Source: Desulfurispirillum indicum S5 (GTDB lineage Bacteria; Chrysiogenota; Chrysiogenetes; Chrysiogenales; Chrysiogenaceae). Taken from it: DNA of 64,000 bases. The stretch covers positions 98,501 to 162,500 of the forward strand of contig NC_014836.1 of assembly GCF_000177635.2 (NCBI RefSeq). Reading direction: 5' to 3'. Under the pieces are notes generated by a model. The model ran no database searches. It saw only the letters and a program-made list of their open reading frames with translations, and was not told the origin of the DNA. A program made the translations under genes and the position numbers. Below, piece by piece: positions 9,645 to 18,803 of this stretch. How positions within the stretch are numbered: the first letter of the stretch is position 1; each line of letters opens with the position of its first letter.

Positions 9645-9856
9645 CTCGCTCCCTGTGTGAAGATAAGCTCCAGGAACCCTTTTACAAAAACGGATTTTTC
9701 TTATAAAATCCTTGAATTCCCTATCCATATTCAGTAATGTGCTGCAACTTTACCGCACCTGGCCGAAGGCGGTGCTCTAGGAATTTTGTATCAATCTTAG
9801 CAGTCGTCGGTTTGTATGTACAGAGAATAATTTTTGTGACAGCGGGAGCGTTCCAT

Positions 9857-11509
9857 ATGAGAAGTGATCGTGTAAAGAAAGGGATCGAAAGAGCCCCTCA
9901 CCGTTCTTTAATGTATGCCACCGGCGTCAGTAAGAAATCCATGGAACGACCATTTATCGGAATAGTTTCCAGCTTTACGGATCTGATTCCGGGGCATACT
10001 GGCATGCGGGATCTTGAGCGCTTTATTGAAAAAGGGGTCCATTCCGGTGGGGGCCAGTCATTTATCTTCAGCGTGCCCGGTGTCTGTGACGGCATATCCA
10101 TGGGCCATGTGGGAATGCACTACTCCCTGCCGACCCGTGAGCTGATTGCCGACATGATAGAGTCTGTGACCATGGCCCACGCGCTGGACGGCCTGGTACT
10201 GCTGACCAACTGTGACAAGATCACACCGGGGATGCTGCTGGCGGCCGGACGTCTCAACGTACCCTGCATAGTTGTTACCGCCGGACCGATGATGACGGGG
10301 AACTACAAGAATATCCGCCGTGATTTCATTACCGACACCTTTGAGGCCATGGGTCAGTGTCAGGCTGGTCTGATTACCCGTGATGAACTGGATCGCCTGG
10401 AAATGTCGGCCTGCCCCGGGCAGGGATCCTGTCAGGGGCTTTTCACCGCCAATACCATGGCCTGTGTCAGCGAAGCCCTGGGTATGAGTCTGCCCTACTG
10501 CGCCACGGCGCTGGCCGGGTTTGCTGAAAAGCGGCGCATCGCCCAGGAGTCGGGGGAGGTCATCTGCCGCCTGGTACGCGAAGACATCAAGCCTCGCGAT
10601 ATCATGACCGCACAGGCTTTTGACAATGCCATTGCCATTGATATGGCTCTGGGTGGTTCCACCAATACCGCTTTACATATCCCCGCCATTGCCCACGAAT
10701 GCGGCATCCGCATTCCCATGGAACGATTCGATGAGATCAGTCGCCAGGTACCCAATATCTCAAGCCTCAAACCGGCTGGTATCTACTATATGGAGGACTT
10801 CCACTTTGCAGGTGGTATTCCTGCCGCCATGCAGCAGCTGGGAGCCAATATCCACGACTGCCTGACGCTCAGTGGCCTCACCACCGCCCAGATCGCGGCT
10901 CAGGCCATCAATTACAATCAGGAAGTCATTCGCACCATGGACAACCCCGTGAAAAAAGAGGGGGGGATCGCTGTGCTCAAGGGGAATCTTGCTCCCGGTG
11001 GCAGCGTCATCAAGCAGACGGCGGTCAGCGATGCCATGCGTCATTTCAGCGGCACCGCCAGGGTGTTCAACTCTGAGGAGATGGCCATGGAGGCTATCAT
11101 GGGCAAGCAGATCAAGGCTGGTGACGTGGTGGTAATCCGCTACGAGGGACCGCGCGGTGGCCCTGGCATGCGCGAGATGCTGGCGCCCACGGCAGCCATC
11201 ATGGGCATGGGGCTGGGCGAGAAGGTCTGCCTGATCACCGATGGCCGCTTCAGCGGTGGTACCCGTGGCCCCTGTATTGGTCACATTTCACCGGAAGCCG
11301 CTGCCGGAGGACCCATTGCCGCGGTTCAGGAAGGTGATACGATCATCATAGATCTGGATAGCCGCTCCCTGCACCTGGATATTACCGATGAGGAAATCGC
11401 CCGACGTATGGAGCGCGTGGTTCACCCTGAACCGAAGATCAAAACCGGCTGGCTGGCCCGTTACGCCCGCCAGGTGACATCGGCCGATACCGGCGCGGTG
11501 ATGGAATAA
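9857..11509 (+). CDS. ilvD: Dihydroxy-acid dehydratase
   Basis: Iron-sulfur dehydratase forming the 2-keto acid precursors of valine, leucine and isoleucine. The 550-aa length is normal for IlvD. Cluster-ligand segments NCDKITPGM and [12 protein letters not shown] are present, together with the family motif [14 protein letters not shown] at 9857 (MRSDRVKKG) is preferred over the open frame starting 120 bases earlier, which adds an unrelated tail. First of three ilv genes in one direction. Confidence 0.97.
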   Translation: MRSDRVKKGIERAPHRSLMYATGVSKKSMERPFIGIVSSFTDLIPGHTGMRDLERFIEKGVHSGGGQSFIFSVPGVCDGISMGHVGMHYSLPTRELIADMIESVTMAHALDGLVLLTNCDKITPGMLLAAGRLNVPCIVVTAGPMMTGNYKNIRRDFITDTFEAMGQCQAGLITRDELDRLEMSACPGQGSCQGLFTANTMACVSEALGMSLPYCATALAGFAEKRRIAQESGEVICRLVREDIKPRDIMTAQAFDNAIAIDMALGGSTNTALHIPAIAHECGIRIPMERFDEISRQVPNISSLKPAGIYYMEDFHFAGGIPAAMQQLGANIHDCLTLSGLTTAQIAAQAINYNQEVIRTMDNPVKKEGGIAVLKGNLAPGGSVIKQTAVSDAMRHFSGTARVFNSEEMAMEAIMGKQIKAGDVVVIRYEGPRGGPGMREMLAPTAAIMGMGLGEKVCLITDGRFSGGTRGPCIGHISPEAAAGGPIAAVQEGDTIIIDLDSRSLHLDITDEEIARRMERVVHPEPKIKTGWLARYARQVTSADTGAVME

Positions 11510-11570
11510 CCAGACAGGTTTGTCGTAGCTGCAAAGGCTATTCACATAGGTCAGAAACCGGAGGGTATGC

Positions 11571-13271
11571 ATGAAACTGACAGGAGCGCAGATATTTGTT
11601 GAATGTCTGAGGAAAGAAAATGTGGATGTGATGTTCGGTTACCCGGGGGGGGTTCTGATCGGTATCTACGATGCTTTGTATGATTCCGACATCAACCACA
11701 TCCTCACCCGTCACGAGCAGGGCGCGGCCCACGCCGCCGACGGTTATGCCCGCAGCACCGGCAAGGTGGGTGTCTGCATGGCTACCAGTGGTCCCGGTGC
11801 CACCAACCTGGTAACCGGTATTGCCACGGCGTACATGGACTCGGTTCCCATGGTGGTCTTCACTGGCCAGGTTCCCACGGCTGCCATTGGCAACGACGCT
11901 TTCCAGGAAGCGGATATCGTGGGTATCACCCGCCCTATTGTCAAACACAACTATCTGGTGCAGGACATCAGCGAGTTGGCCACCACCATCAAGGAGGCTT
12001 TCCACATTGCTTCCACTGGCCGGCCCGGGCCAGTGCTGGTGGATATCCCCAAAGATGTCATTCACGCCCAGTACGAGTTCAGTTATCCCGAAGAAGTGAA
12101 TATTCCCGGCTATCGTCCCACCACCAAGGGGCATCCCGGGCAGATCAAGAAATTCGTGCAGCTGGTGAAGCAGGCCAGGCGTCCGCTGTTCTATGTGGGC
12201 GGCGGGGTGAAGGCCTCCAACGCGGCTGAAGAGTTGCGCACCATTGCTGAAAAACTGCACATCCCCGTTACCGAAACCTTGATGGGCCTTGGGTCGGTGG
12301 GCGGCTACAACAAGCTGTTTATCGGCATGCTCGGTATGCACGGCTGTTATGCCGCCAATACGGCTATCAGTGAGTGCGATCTGGTTATTGCCGTGGGTGC
12401 GCGCTTTGATGACCGCGTCACCGGCAAGCTCGACGAATTCGCCAAAGATGCCACGGTCATTCACATTGATATCGACCCCTCCTCCATCTCGAAGAGCGTC
12501 TTTGCCCACCATCCCATTGTGGGTGATGTGAAAGAGGTTCTGCAGGATATTCTGCAGGAGCTGGAAAAGCACGACGTCAAGGAAATTGCCAGTGGCCATG
12601 ACGACTGGGTGGAGCAGATCCAGCAGTGGCAGCGTCAGTACCCCCTGACCTATGTGCCCAGCGATGAAGTCATCAAGCCTCAGTTTGTGCTGGAGACGCT
12701 CAGTGACATGATCAAGGAGCGCGATGCCATTATTACCACCGAGGTTGGCCAGCACCAGATGTGGGCTGCCCAGTTCATCAAGCATCGCGATGCGCGGCGC
12801 TTTGTCACCAGCGGAGGCCTCGGCACCATGGGATTTGGCTTCCCGGCGGCAGTGGGAGCGGCCTTTGGCAACCCTGACTCCATCGTTATTGATGTGGCTG
12901 GTGATGGCTCCATCCAGATGAATATTCAGGAGATGATTGTGGCCGTTCAGTTCAAACTGAACGTGAAGATCCTCATCCTCAACAATGGTTTCCTGGGCAT
13001 GGTGCGCCAGTGGCAGCAGCTGTTTTTCAACCGTCGCTACAGCAGCACCAACATCGAATTCCAGCCGGACTTTGTCAAGCTGGGCGAGGCCTACGGTGCC
13101 ACGGGGCTGCGCACCAGCAAGCCTTCGGAAGTCGCCGGGGTGCTGGAGAAGATGCTCAACACGCCGGGGCCGGTTATTGTGGACATGGTTATCGACCGTG
13201 AAGAGAACGTCATGCCCATGGTTCCGGCAGGAGCCAGTGTCAGAGATATGATCCTGACAGATCAAATCTAA
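11571..13271 (+). CDS. ilvB: Acetolactate synthase large subunit
   Basis: Thiamine-diphosphate enzyme condensing pyruvate with pyruvate or 2-oxobutyrate. The 566 residues contain the catalytic glutamate region [14 protein letters not shown], the TPP/Mg motif starting GDGSIQMN, and [16 protein letters not shown]. It lies 61 bases after ilvD and 17 before ilvN. Feedback regulation is expected from the neighbouring ACT-domain subunit. Confidence 0.98.
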   Translation: MKLTGAQIFVECLRKENVDVMFGYPGGVLIGIYDALYDSDINHILTRHEQGAAHAADGYARSTGKVGVCMATSGPGATNLVTGIATAYMDSVPMVVFTGQVPTAAIGNDAFQEADIVGITRPIVKHNYLVQDISELATTIKEAFHIASTGRPGPVLVDIPKDVIHAQYEFSYPEEVNIPGYRPTTKGHPGQIKKFVQLVKQARRPLFYVGGGVKASNAAEELRTIAEKLHIPVTETLMGLGSVGGYNKLFIGMLGMHGCYAANTAISECDLVIAVGARFDDRVTGKLDEFAKDATVIHIDIDPSSISKSVFAHHPIVGDVKEVLQDILQELEKHDVKEIASGHDDWVEQIQQWQRQYPLTYVPSDEVIKPQFVLETLSDMIKERDAIITTEVGQHQMWAAQFIKHRDARRFVTSGGLGTMGFGFPAAVGAAFGNPDSIVIDVAGDGSIQMNIQEMIVAVQFKLNVKILILNNGFLGMVRQWQQLFFNRRYSSTNIEFQPDFVKLGEAYGATGLRTSKPSEVAGVLEKMLNTPGPVIVDMVIDREENVMPMVPAGASVRDMILTDQI

Positions 13272-13288
13272 GCCAGGTGAGGACAGAG

Positions 13289-13774
13289 ATGAAACATACC
13301 ATAAGCGTCATTGTAGAAAATAAATTCGGGGTTCTGTCGCGGGTGACGGGACTGTTCAGCGGTCGCGGGTACAATATCGAAAGTCTCAGCGTGGCCCCCA
13401 TTGATGACAATCGCTTCAGCCGTATCACCCTGGTGACTACGGGTGACGACAAAGTGGTGGAGCAGATTACCAAGCAACTGCACAAGCTTATCAACACCAT
13501 CAAGGTCATCGACCTGACCAACGAAGAGCATATTGAACGCGAGCTGCTGCTGGTTAAGATAAACTGCCCCAACACGACGGTGCGCAGCGAAATTCTGCAG
13601 ATCATGGATATTTTCCGTGGCAAGACGGTGGATGTGGCTGTCAAGAGCATTACCGTCGAGGTGACCGGTGCCGCCGAGAAGGTCAACGCCTTTATCGACA
13701 TGATCAGGCCCTTTGGCATCAAGGAGATGGCCCGCACCGGCAAGGTGGCCATGCTGCGCGGTCAGAAGCCCTGA
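13289..13774 (+). CDS. ilvN: Acetolactate synthase small (regulatory) subunit
   Basis: 161-aa regulatory subunit that confers valine feedback. The N-terminal ACT domain (HTISVIVENKFGVLSRVTGL) is followed by the conserved C-terminal domain (EVTGAAEKVNAFIDMIRPFGI). The ATG at 13289 has AGGTGAGG upstream; a GTG at 13277 in frame overlaps that ribosome site and is less likely. A strong hairpin follows the stop, closing the ilvDBN unit. Confidence 0.97.
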   Translation: MKHTISVIVENKFGVLSRVTGLFSGRGYNIESLSVAPIDDNRFSRITLVTTGDDKVVEQITKQLHKLINTIKVIDLTNEEHIERELLLVKINCPNTTVRSEILQIMDIFRGKTVDVAVKSITVEVTGAAEKVNAFIDMIRPFGIKEMARTGKVAMLRGQKP

Positions 13775-13794
13775 ATCAATTGCTGCACCATCAC

Positions 13795-13830
13795 AAAGGC
13801 CCCGCCGCTCATCTGAGCAGCGGGGCCTTT
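13795..13830. terminator. Bidirectional terminator between ilvN and the response regulator
   Basis: AAAGGCCCCGC (13795-13805) pairs perfectly with GCGGGGCCTTT (13820-13830), and GCTC/GAGC extends the stem inside. The A-rich left arm and T-rich right arm allow it to serve both converging genes. Confidence 0.85.
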
Positions 13831-13839
13831 CATATTCAC

Positions 13840-14904
13840 TCAGAAAAGTTCCAGCTCTCCCCCATCTTCCTCATGCCCCTCAAGTTTGTTGCATATCTGT
13901 TCAATATTGCTCATCAGGGCGTCGTCGAGGTAGTGGATATCAACAGCATCGCCGTCCACAAAGATATGGGTGGTGAATTTCTGGATATCCTCGGCCAGGC
14001 TTTCGAGCATGCTGGCCAGAATGCTCACATGGTTGTGGTCGAGGTTTTCGGTGTCAATGGCCTCAATGCTGATGACCAGCTTATGCAGGGCGTCTGCTAT
14101 GGCGGAAAAGCGCATGAAACGGTCGAAGATCACCCGGTAGCTTTCGAATATCTCCAGGAAATCATCGCGCATCTCCATAGTGAATCCTTCGACGATCATG
14201 GTGCTGATGATGGAGTCCAGGCTGGCACCCAGTTCCATCATCTCATCGATGTCCTCCAGGGCGCTCTCCCAGTCCTTGGGATCACTTTTGAGCTCTTCAA
14301 TGAAGTGCAGGGCCGAGACTTTGCCGGCCTTGAAGCTGTTGATGGCCTCATCCTGTCGCTTCTTCAGTTCTTCCTGGCTGATCTGGCTGACCTGTTCCAT
14401 GGCCCGATCATAGGAGCTTGTCTTGCGTGGGCGCGTCGCGATCTGGCTGCGCAGCGATTCGATGTACTTTTTGGCCCGCAGCAGTTCAAACTGCTTGCGA
14501 TGGACGATGAACTCCGATGCGCGTAACAGGACACTGGCCAGCTGGTGGGTCTTGACGGGCTTGAGGATAAATCCATCGATGCCGATGTTGATGAGTTCGA
14601 TAAAGTACTCGGTCTCATGGTGGGCGGAGATCACAACGATCTTCTGCTCGGGGTCCATGGACTTGATGGCCTGGCTCAGCTCAATGCCGTTCATGCGAGG
14701 CATGCGAATGTCAGTTATGACAATATCGTAGCCGTCGTTTTTGCGGTAGAGCTCCAGGGCATCCTGCCCGTCCCTGGCCACATCGACTTTCAGGAAGAAT
14801 TTCCCCAGCAGTTCGCCAAGCTGGCGGCCGAGGATCTCTTCATCTTCAGCGATGAGAATGCTCTGTTTGGCGGCAAAGACTTCCAGTTGCTTGATGGTCT
14901 TCAT
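13840..14904 (-). CDS. Response regulator with uncharacterised helical output region
   Basis: 354 aa. The N-terminal receiver domain (about 15-130) has the acidic pair in ILIAEDEE, the phosphoacceptor Asp in TDIRMPRMNG, and the conserved Ser/Lys region (VISAHHE, ILKPVKT). The remaining ~220 residues are acidic and helical and match no DNA-binding or enzymatic output I recognise; they end EEDGGELELF. The gene overlaps the kinase gene upstream by four bases, so the two are a pair. Output may be by protein-protein contact. Confidence 0.88.
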   Translation of the reverse strand: MKTIKQLEVFAAKQSILIAEDEEILGRQLGELLGKFFLKVDVARDGQDALELYRKNDGYDIVITDIRMPRMNGIELSQAIKSMDPEQKIVVISAHHETEYFIELINIGIDGFILKPVKTHQLASVLLRASEFIVHRKQFELLRAKKYIESLRSQIATRPRKTSSYDRAMEQVSQISQEELKKRQDEAINSFKAGKVSALHFIEELKSDPKDWESALEDIDEMMELGASLDSIISTMIVEGFTMEMRDDFLEIFESYRVIFDRFMRFSAIADALHKLVISIEAIDTENLDHNHVSILASMLESLAEDIQKFTTHIFVDGDAVDIHYLDDALMSNIEQICNKLEGHEEDGGELELF

Positions 14905-16874
14905 GGAGTGCTCCTGTTGCGGTGAAAGCGCAATTGAAATACGGCTCCGCCAGCACTGTTGCGGGCATGGATGGAGCCGTGATTGTGTTCTTCCATAATG
15001 ACCTTGGACATGTAGAGCCCAAGGCCTGTTCCATTCTTGTTTTCCTTGGTGCTGAAATAGGGATCAAAGATCAGGGGCAGAAACTTTTCGGGAATGCCTC
15101 CGCCGTTGTCTTCTATTTCCAGACAGAGCTCCCCATCCTCCACCGAATCACGGAAAGTCACAACGGGATTTTCAACAGATCGTTCAGAAAGGACATCAAA
15201 GGCGTTTTTCAGGATATTGACAATAACCTGAATGATTTCATTGGTGTGAACATTGACGGGCTCCCTGGTGGCGGTCAAATTCTGCAGGACGATACTGTTG
15301 CGGGCGAACAGATGACCCATCAGGGCCAGGCAGCGGCTGACCAGATCCGGTATGGGAATATCTTCCCGCGAGGAGGTGGGGCGGAAAAAGTTGCGGAAGT
15401 CTTCAATGACCCGTGAAAGGTAGTCGGTCTGCTGTTCAATATCGGTGACAGCTACGTTGATGTCCTTTTCGGTGAGAATACCCATCTGCTGGTAGGTGTC
15501 CAGGGTGCCAACGGCCATGGAGATGGCTGAGAGGGGCTGGCGCCACTGGTGGGCAATCATGGAGAGCATTTCCCCCATAATGGCGTGACGGGATTGCTGC
15601 AGAATCAGGGCATTCTGTTTGCGGTTTTTTTCCAGCTCCTCCTGAACCCGCTCTTCCAGGTGGCGGTTCAGGGATGCCAGCTTCTGTTCCGCTTTCCACT
15701 GGCGGGTCCAGTCGCGACTGACGGTGACAATGCCGATCACCTGACCGCTGTGGCTGCGCAACAGTGATGTGCTGGAGATAAAGCGTCGCATTTCCTCGGG
15801 GTTATCGTCCTTCCACGACCAGCCCAAAGACGCCTCGGGCTGTTGACGAGCCAATACCTTCTCTTCAAACAAGCGAAAGAATCGGGCATAGGTTGGCTCA
15901 AAGAGGTCCTCGTCGCTCTTGTCGACAATATCTTCTGTGCTGAGCCCGACAAAGTCGGCGAAAGCTTTGTTGCAGCCGATGTAGCGAAGCTGGCAATCCT
16001 TGTAGAAAATGAGATCCGACACCGAATTGGTGACAATGTCCAGCAGGGCCGCCTGCTGGGTAACTTCCTGCTCCAGCTGGTGGGACTTCTCCAGGGCCTG
16101 CTCCAGGTGCTTGCGCTCCACCACTTCACCATAGGTCTCCAGGGCGGCCTGGATGCTCTTTTTGCTGAGCAGCGCGGCCATGGCCTCCATGCCCGAGGTG
16201 AGCGCGGCAATGTCGGTTGCGGTGATCACGGGGCCGCGATTGGGCAGGATGGTTTGTACTGTCAGGCTCTGGATACGACTCAGTGCCAGCCCGAGCAACT
16301 GACTGTTGGGTATGGCCTGAGAGTGATACTGGGCAATGGCTTCGAAATCGTCTTCATGGTGCAGAATTCCTGCACTCAGGGTGTTGCCGAAGAGTTCCCC
16401 GGAGAAGAGCAGCCCCTTTTCGGGAAAGCAGGTCACAAAGGAGCCGGGGCAGGGACAGTAGGGCGTCGGAATAAAGTGGCAGAGAAAGCCGGGTCGCGAA
16501 AGCTGAAAGTTGCGCTGATCAATGGGGTAGATGGAGGAGCGTACCCCCATCTGCCGCAGGCTGTCCGCCATCTGCCCCTGGGTGACGATGAGCAGATCGT
16601 CGCGCCCAATGCGTTTTTCCAGGTAGGGCAAAGCTCCACACGCCTCTGGAAGGGCACTGTTTACCACTATATAGCGGATCCGTTCCAGGGGGAAATCCCG
16701 GCGGATGCGCTCAAAATCCTCTTCCTGTCCAAGGGTTCCCCCGGGATTGAACAGGACGCTTTCGTGCTGGTTTTCCAGCCAGTAGGTGCGACTGTGGGGC
16801 TTCTGCCGCATGCGCACCAGAAAGACGTCGGAAGCTATGCTGACAGGGAGGCCCTGACTGAAGCTGGAGTGCAT
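14901..16874 (-). CDS. Histidine kinase with degenerate flavodiiron-type beta-lactamase domain and PAS
   Basis: 657-aa soluble sensor kinase. Residues ~20-215 resemble the metallo-beta-lactamase fold of flavodiiron/ODP proteins (RYIVVNSALPEACGALP, LLFSGELFG, ILPNRGPVI), but the iron-ligand positions read Ser73, Leu75, Glu77, Ala78, Pro141, Glu160 and Arg213. Cysteines 79, 132, 140, 142 and 149 cluster around them. A PAS domain (~275-390), coiled coil, H-box with His442 (MIAHQWRQPL) and an ATPase domain (NILKNAFDVL, DNGGGIP, GTGLGLYMSK) follow. The start at 16874 has GAGG upstream. It overlaps its response regulator. It may sense redox state or oxygen, but not through a canonical di-iron site. 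Confidence 0.88.
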   Translation of the reverse strand: MHSSFSQGLPVSIASDVFLVRMRQKPHSRTYWLENQHESVLFNPGGTLGQEEDFERIRRDFPLERIRYIVVNSALPEACGALPYLEKRIGRDDLLIVTQGQMADSLRQMGVRSSIYPIDQRNFQLSRPGFLCHFIPTPYCPCPGSFVTCFPEKGLLFSGELFGNTLSAGILHHEDDFEAIAQYHSQAIPNSQLLGLALSRIQSLTVQTILPNRGPVITATDIAALTSGMEAMAALLSKKSIQAALETYGEVVERKHLEQALEKSHQLEQEVTQQAALLDIVTNSVSDLIFYKDCQLRYIGCNKAFADFVGLSTEDIVDKSDEDLFEPTYARFFRLFEEKVLARQQPEASLGWSWKDDNPEEMRRFISSTSLLRSHSGQVIGIVTVSRDWTRQWKAEQKLASLNRHLEERVQEELEKNRKQNALILQQSRHAIMGEMLSMIAHQWRQPLSAISMAVGTLDTYQQMGILTEKDINVAVTDIEQQTDYLSRVIEDFRNFFRPTSSREDIPIPDLVSRCLALMGHLFARNSIVLQNLTATREPVNVHTNEIIQVIVNILKNAFDVLSERSVENPVVTFRDSVEDGELCLEIEDNGGGIPEKFLPLIFDPYFSTKENKNGTGLGLYMSKVIMEEHNHGSIHARNSAGGAVFQLRFHRNRSTP

Positions 16875-16935
16875 AATGAATCCTCGGGCAGGGAAAATCA
16901 TGGTCGCGCAAAGTCGACACCTGATATACTCTTTA

Positions 16936-16964
16936 TATGTACGCCATGAAATACATTGCGTCAA
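16936..16964 (-). promoter_or_regulatory. Candidate sigma-70 promoter of the kinase operon
   Basis: On the minus strand TTGACG, 17 bases, TACATA, about 60 bases before the kinase start codon. It faces away from the lrgA promoter candidate in the same divergent region. Confidence 0.45.
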
Positions 16965-17020
16965 TTCCTCTTGCCCAACGAAATCGGTAATAATTATTCC
17001 TGATTTTATAGGGGCAGGTG

Positions 17021-17049
17021 TTGACGCCCCAAGGTGCGTATCGTTACAT
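17021..17049 (+). promoter_or_regulatory. Candidate sigma-70 promoter of lrgAB
   Basis: TTGACG (17021-17026), 17-base spacer, TTACAT (17044-17049). The -10 box is poor and the predicted leader is short, ending almost at the ribosome site, so this is tentative. Confidence 0.35.
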
Positions 17050-17069
17050 TTCATTTCTGGAGGGGGCCT

Positions 17070-17435
17070 ATGCTGGGTGGCATACTCTTGATACTGTTTT
17101 GTCAATTGGGAGGGGAAGTACTGGTTCGTTCCCTGGGGCTGCCGTTGCCCGGGCCGGTGGCTGGCATGGTGCTGCTGCTGGGTGTGGTTATTGTCTATCG
17201 CGATGTTCCGGCCACCCTGCGCAGTGCCACTGACGGGCTGCTGCGCTATCTTGCCCTGCTCTTTGTGCCCATTGCCGTGACAGGAATCATGGCGCACCGG
17301 GTCTTTATGTATGAAATCTGGTTTCCCCTGACCGTGGCCATTCTCGGCAGCACCATCCTGGGCATTATCACGACCGCCCTGGTTTTTCGCCTGCTGATGC
17401 GACGCCAGCAGCGCTCCGGGAGGTCAGCGTCATGA
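17070..17435 (+). CDS. lrgA: LrgA/CidA family holin-like protein
   Basis: 121-aa membrane protein with four predicted hydrophobic segments. The family core LGLPLPGPVAGMVLLLG is intact. In Gram-positives LrgA modulates murein hydrolase export; in some bacteria LrgAB-type pairs move small organic acids such as pyruvate or glycolate. ATG at 17070 follows GGAGGGGG, which decides the start over an earlier in-frame ATG. It overlaps lrgB by four bases. Confidence 0.92.
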   Translation: MLGGILLILFCQLGGEVLVRSLGLPLPGPVAGMVLLLGVVIVYRDVPATLRSATDGLLRYLALLFVPIAVTGIMAHRVFMYEIWFPLTVAILGSTILGIITTALVFRLLMRRQQRSGRSAS

Positions 17436-18133
17436 TGGAATGGGTGCTCGAAAGCTCGCTGCTGTGGCTGGGCATTACCATTACGGCCTTCTTACTGGGC
17501 AGCTGGCTCAATATCAAAGCCAGGCGAAATGCCCTGGTTAATCCGGCGCTGATCAGCATTTTTCTCGTCTGCGTTGCCCTGGTGGCCACGGGGGTTTCCC
17601 ATGAGGAGTACTTCGCCTCCGTCTCCCTGATCCACTTTCTGCTGGGGCCTGCCACGGTGGCTTTGGCCATTCCCCTGTACGACCAGTTTGCCCAGATACG
17701 CCGCCTGCTGGTGCCCATCATGGTGGCCTGCCTGTGTGGCCTGACCGTCTGCGCCGTTTCAGCGGTGGCCATCGGCATGTATTTTGATCAGTCCCGGGAG
17801 CTGCTGATTTCTCTGGCGCCAAAATCGGTTACCACCCCGATTGCCATGGGCATCAGCGAAACCCTTGGTGGTCTTGGATCACTGACCGCGGCTCTGGTTA
17901 TTATCACGGGCGTCTCCGGCAGTATTGTGGGGCCGCTGGTGCTGAAGCTGATCCGGGAGAAAGACGAGAATACCCAGGGCTTCACCATGGGTCTGGTGGC
18001 CCACGGCTTTGGAACTGCTTACGCTTTCAGCATCAGCCCTGCGGCCGGAGCTTTTGCTGGTCTGGCCATGGGATTGACAGGCCTTTTCAGCGCTTTCTTG
18101 CTGCCACTGTTTTTACAGTTGATGGGAGTGTGA
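17432..18133 (+). CDS. lrgB: LrgB/CidB family membrane protein
   Basis: 233-aa partner of LrgA with about seven to eight membrane spans. Family motifs LAPKSVTTPIAMGISE and HGFGTAYAF are conserved. The gene begins inside the lrgA stop region (ATGA overlap) and so is translationally coupled. Element A begins about 30 bases after its stop. Confidence 0.94.
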   Translation: MMEWVLESSLLWLGITITAFLLGSWLNIKARRNALVNPALISIFLVCVALVATGVSHEEYFASVSLIHFLLGPATVALAIPLYDQFAQIRRLLVPIMVACLCGLTVCAVSAVAIGMYFDQSRELLISLAPKSVTTPIAMGISETLGGLGSLTAALVIITGVSGSIVGPLVLKLIREKDENTQGFTMGLVAHGFGTAYAFSISPAAGAFAGLAMGLTGLFSAFLLPLFLQLMGV

Positions 18134-18161
18134 AAACCCGCTCTTCAATGGTAAGTTTCTC

Positions 18162-18738
18162 AACTTTCGCACCCCCGAAACGGCAGGTTGTCGGCGCTGA
18201 CCCACATGCAATGCTGGAATGGCCGAAATGGTTCTGCTCAGACTGCATTTCTTTTGCCACTTTGGACCCGCCCAAAGTGGCTGGGAAGCGTTCCCCAGTG
18301 CTGTCCTTTTCAGCCGTCCGCTTGCCTGGAACTGGGGACCGCAAACAACCGCCCTCCGTGGCTTTTGGTTTGCGGTTGCCGCCCTCGTGGCGGCAACCCT
18401 GCGGATCCATCGCGTTATGCAGGCAAGACCCGAACGGGACACCTGCAGGAAGCAGGTGGTCCGGCAGCACTGCAGGGAAGCAGGGGTCAGGCAACGCAGC
18501 AGATGGGGCTCTTTGAGCAGCCTGCTGCCGGATCTCCAGGACAGGCGAGCAGGCGAACCGGAAGAACGGGCGTTCGGGGGGCGCGTTTTTGTACCCTTTT
18601 TGACCGCGCAAAAAGGGTAATATCTGGAAACAGAAAGAGGAATACCAGATGATTCAAGTAATTAAAATCAATACGGTTTTAGTGATGTAAAGGCTAGGAT
18701 AATAATGCCTTAGTCCAAGGCAGCAAGATGCGAAACTT
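18162..18738. mobile_element. Element A: TIR-bounded, hairpin-rich dispersed repeat (short copy)
   Basis: A 577-base non-coding segment. It is closely similar to element B at 46734-47644; a large block around 18295-18425 is almost identical. Ends are inverted: CTCAACTTTCGCA at the left and the complement of CTCAAGTTTCGCA at the right. GTAAGTTT flanks both sides (18151-18158, 18741-18748), like an 8-base target duplication. Inside are hairpins at 18256-18281, 18441-18457 and 18592-18619. No transposase or convincing ORF is present, so it would be non-autonomous. The rest of the 18134-18803 gap holds no gene I can support. Confidence 0.7.
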
Positions 18739-18803
18739 GAGTAAGTTTGTCATGTTTAATCACCCGCTGGGCGAACCAGCAACGGAAAGGGAGGGAAGAG
18801 GCC

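Noticed and set aside
11538-13265. Minus-strand open frame of 575 codons opposite ilvB
   Set aside because: His/Asp-rich shadow translation; ilvB on the other strand is unambiguous.
18087-18611. Open frames within element A (and 46781-47014 in element B) with similar translations
   Set aside because: The similarity is explained by DNA identity. Indels between copies do not keep frame, several frames are equally open, and conserved hairpins cut across the frames.
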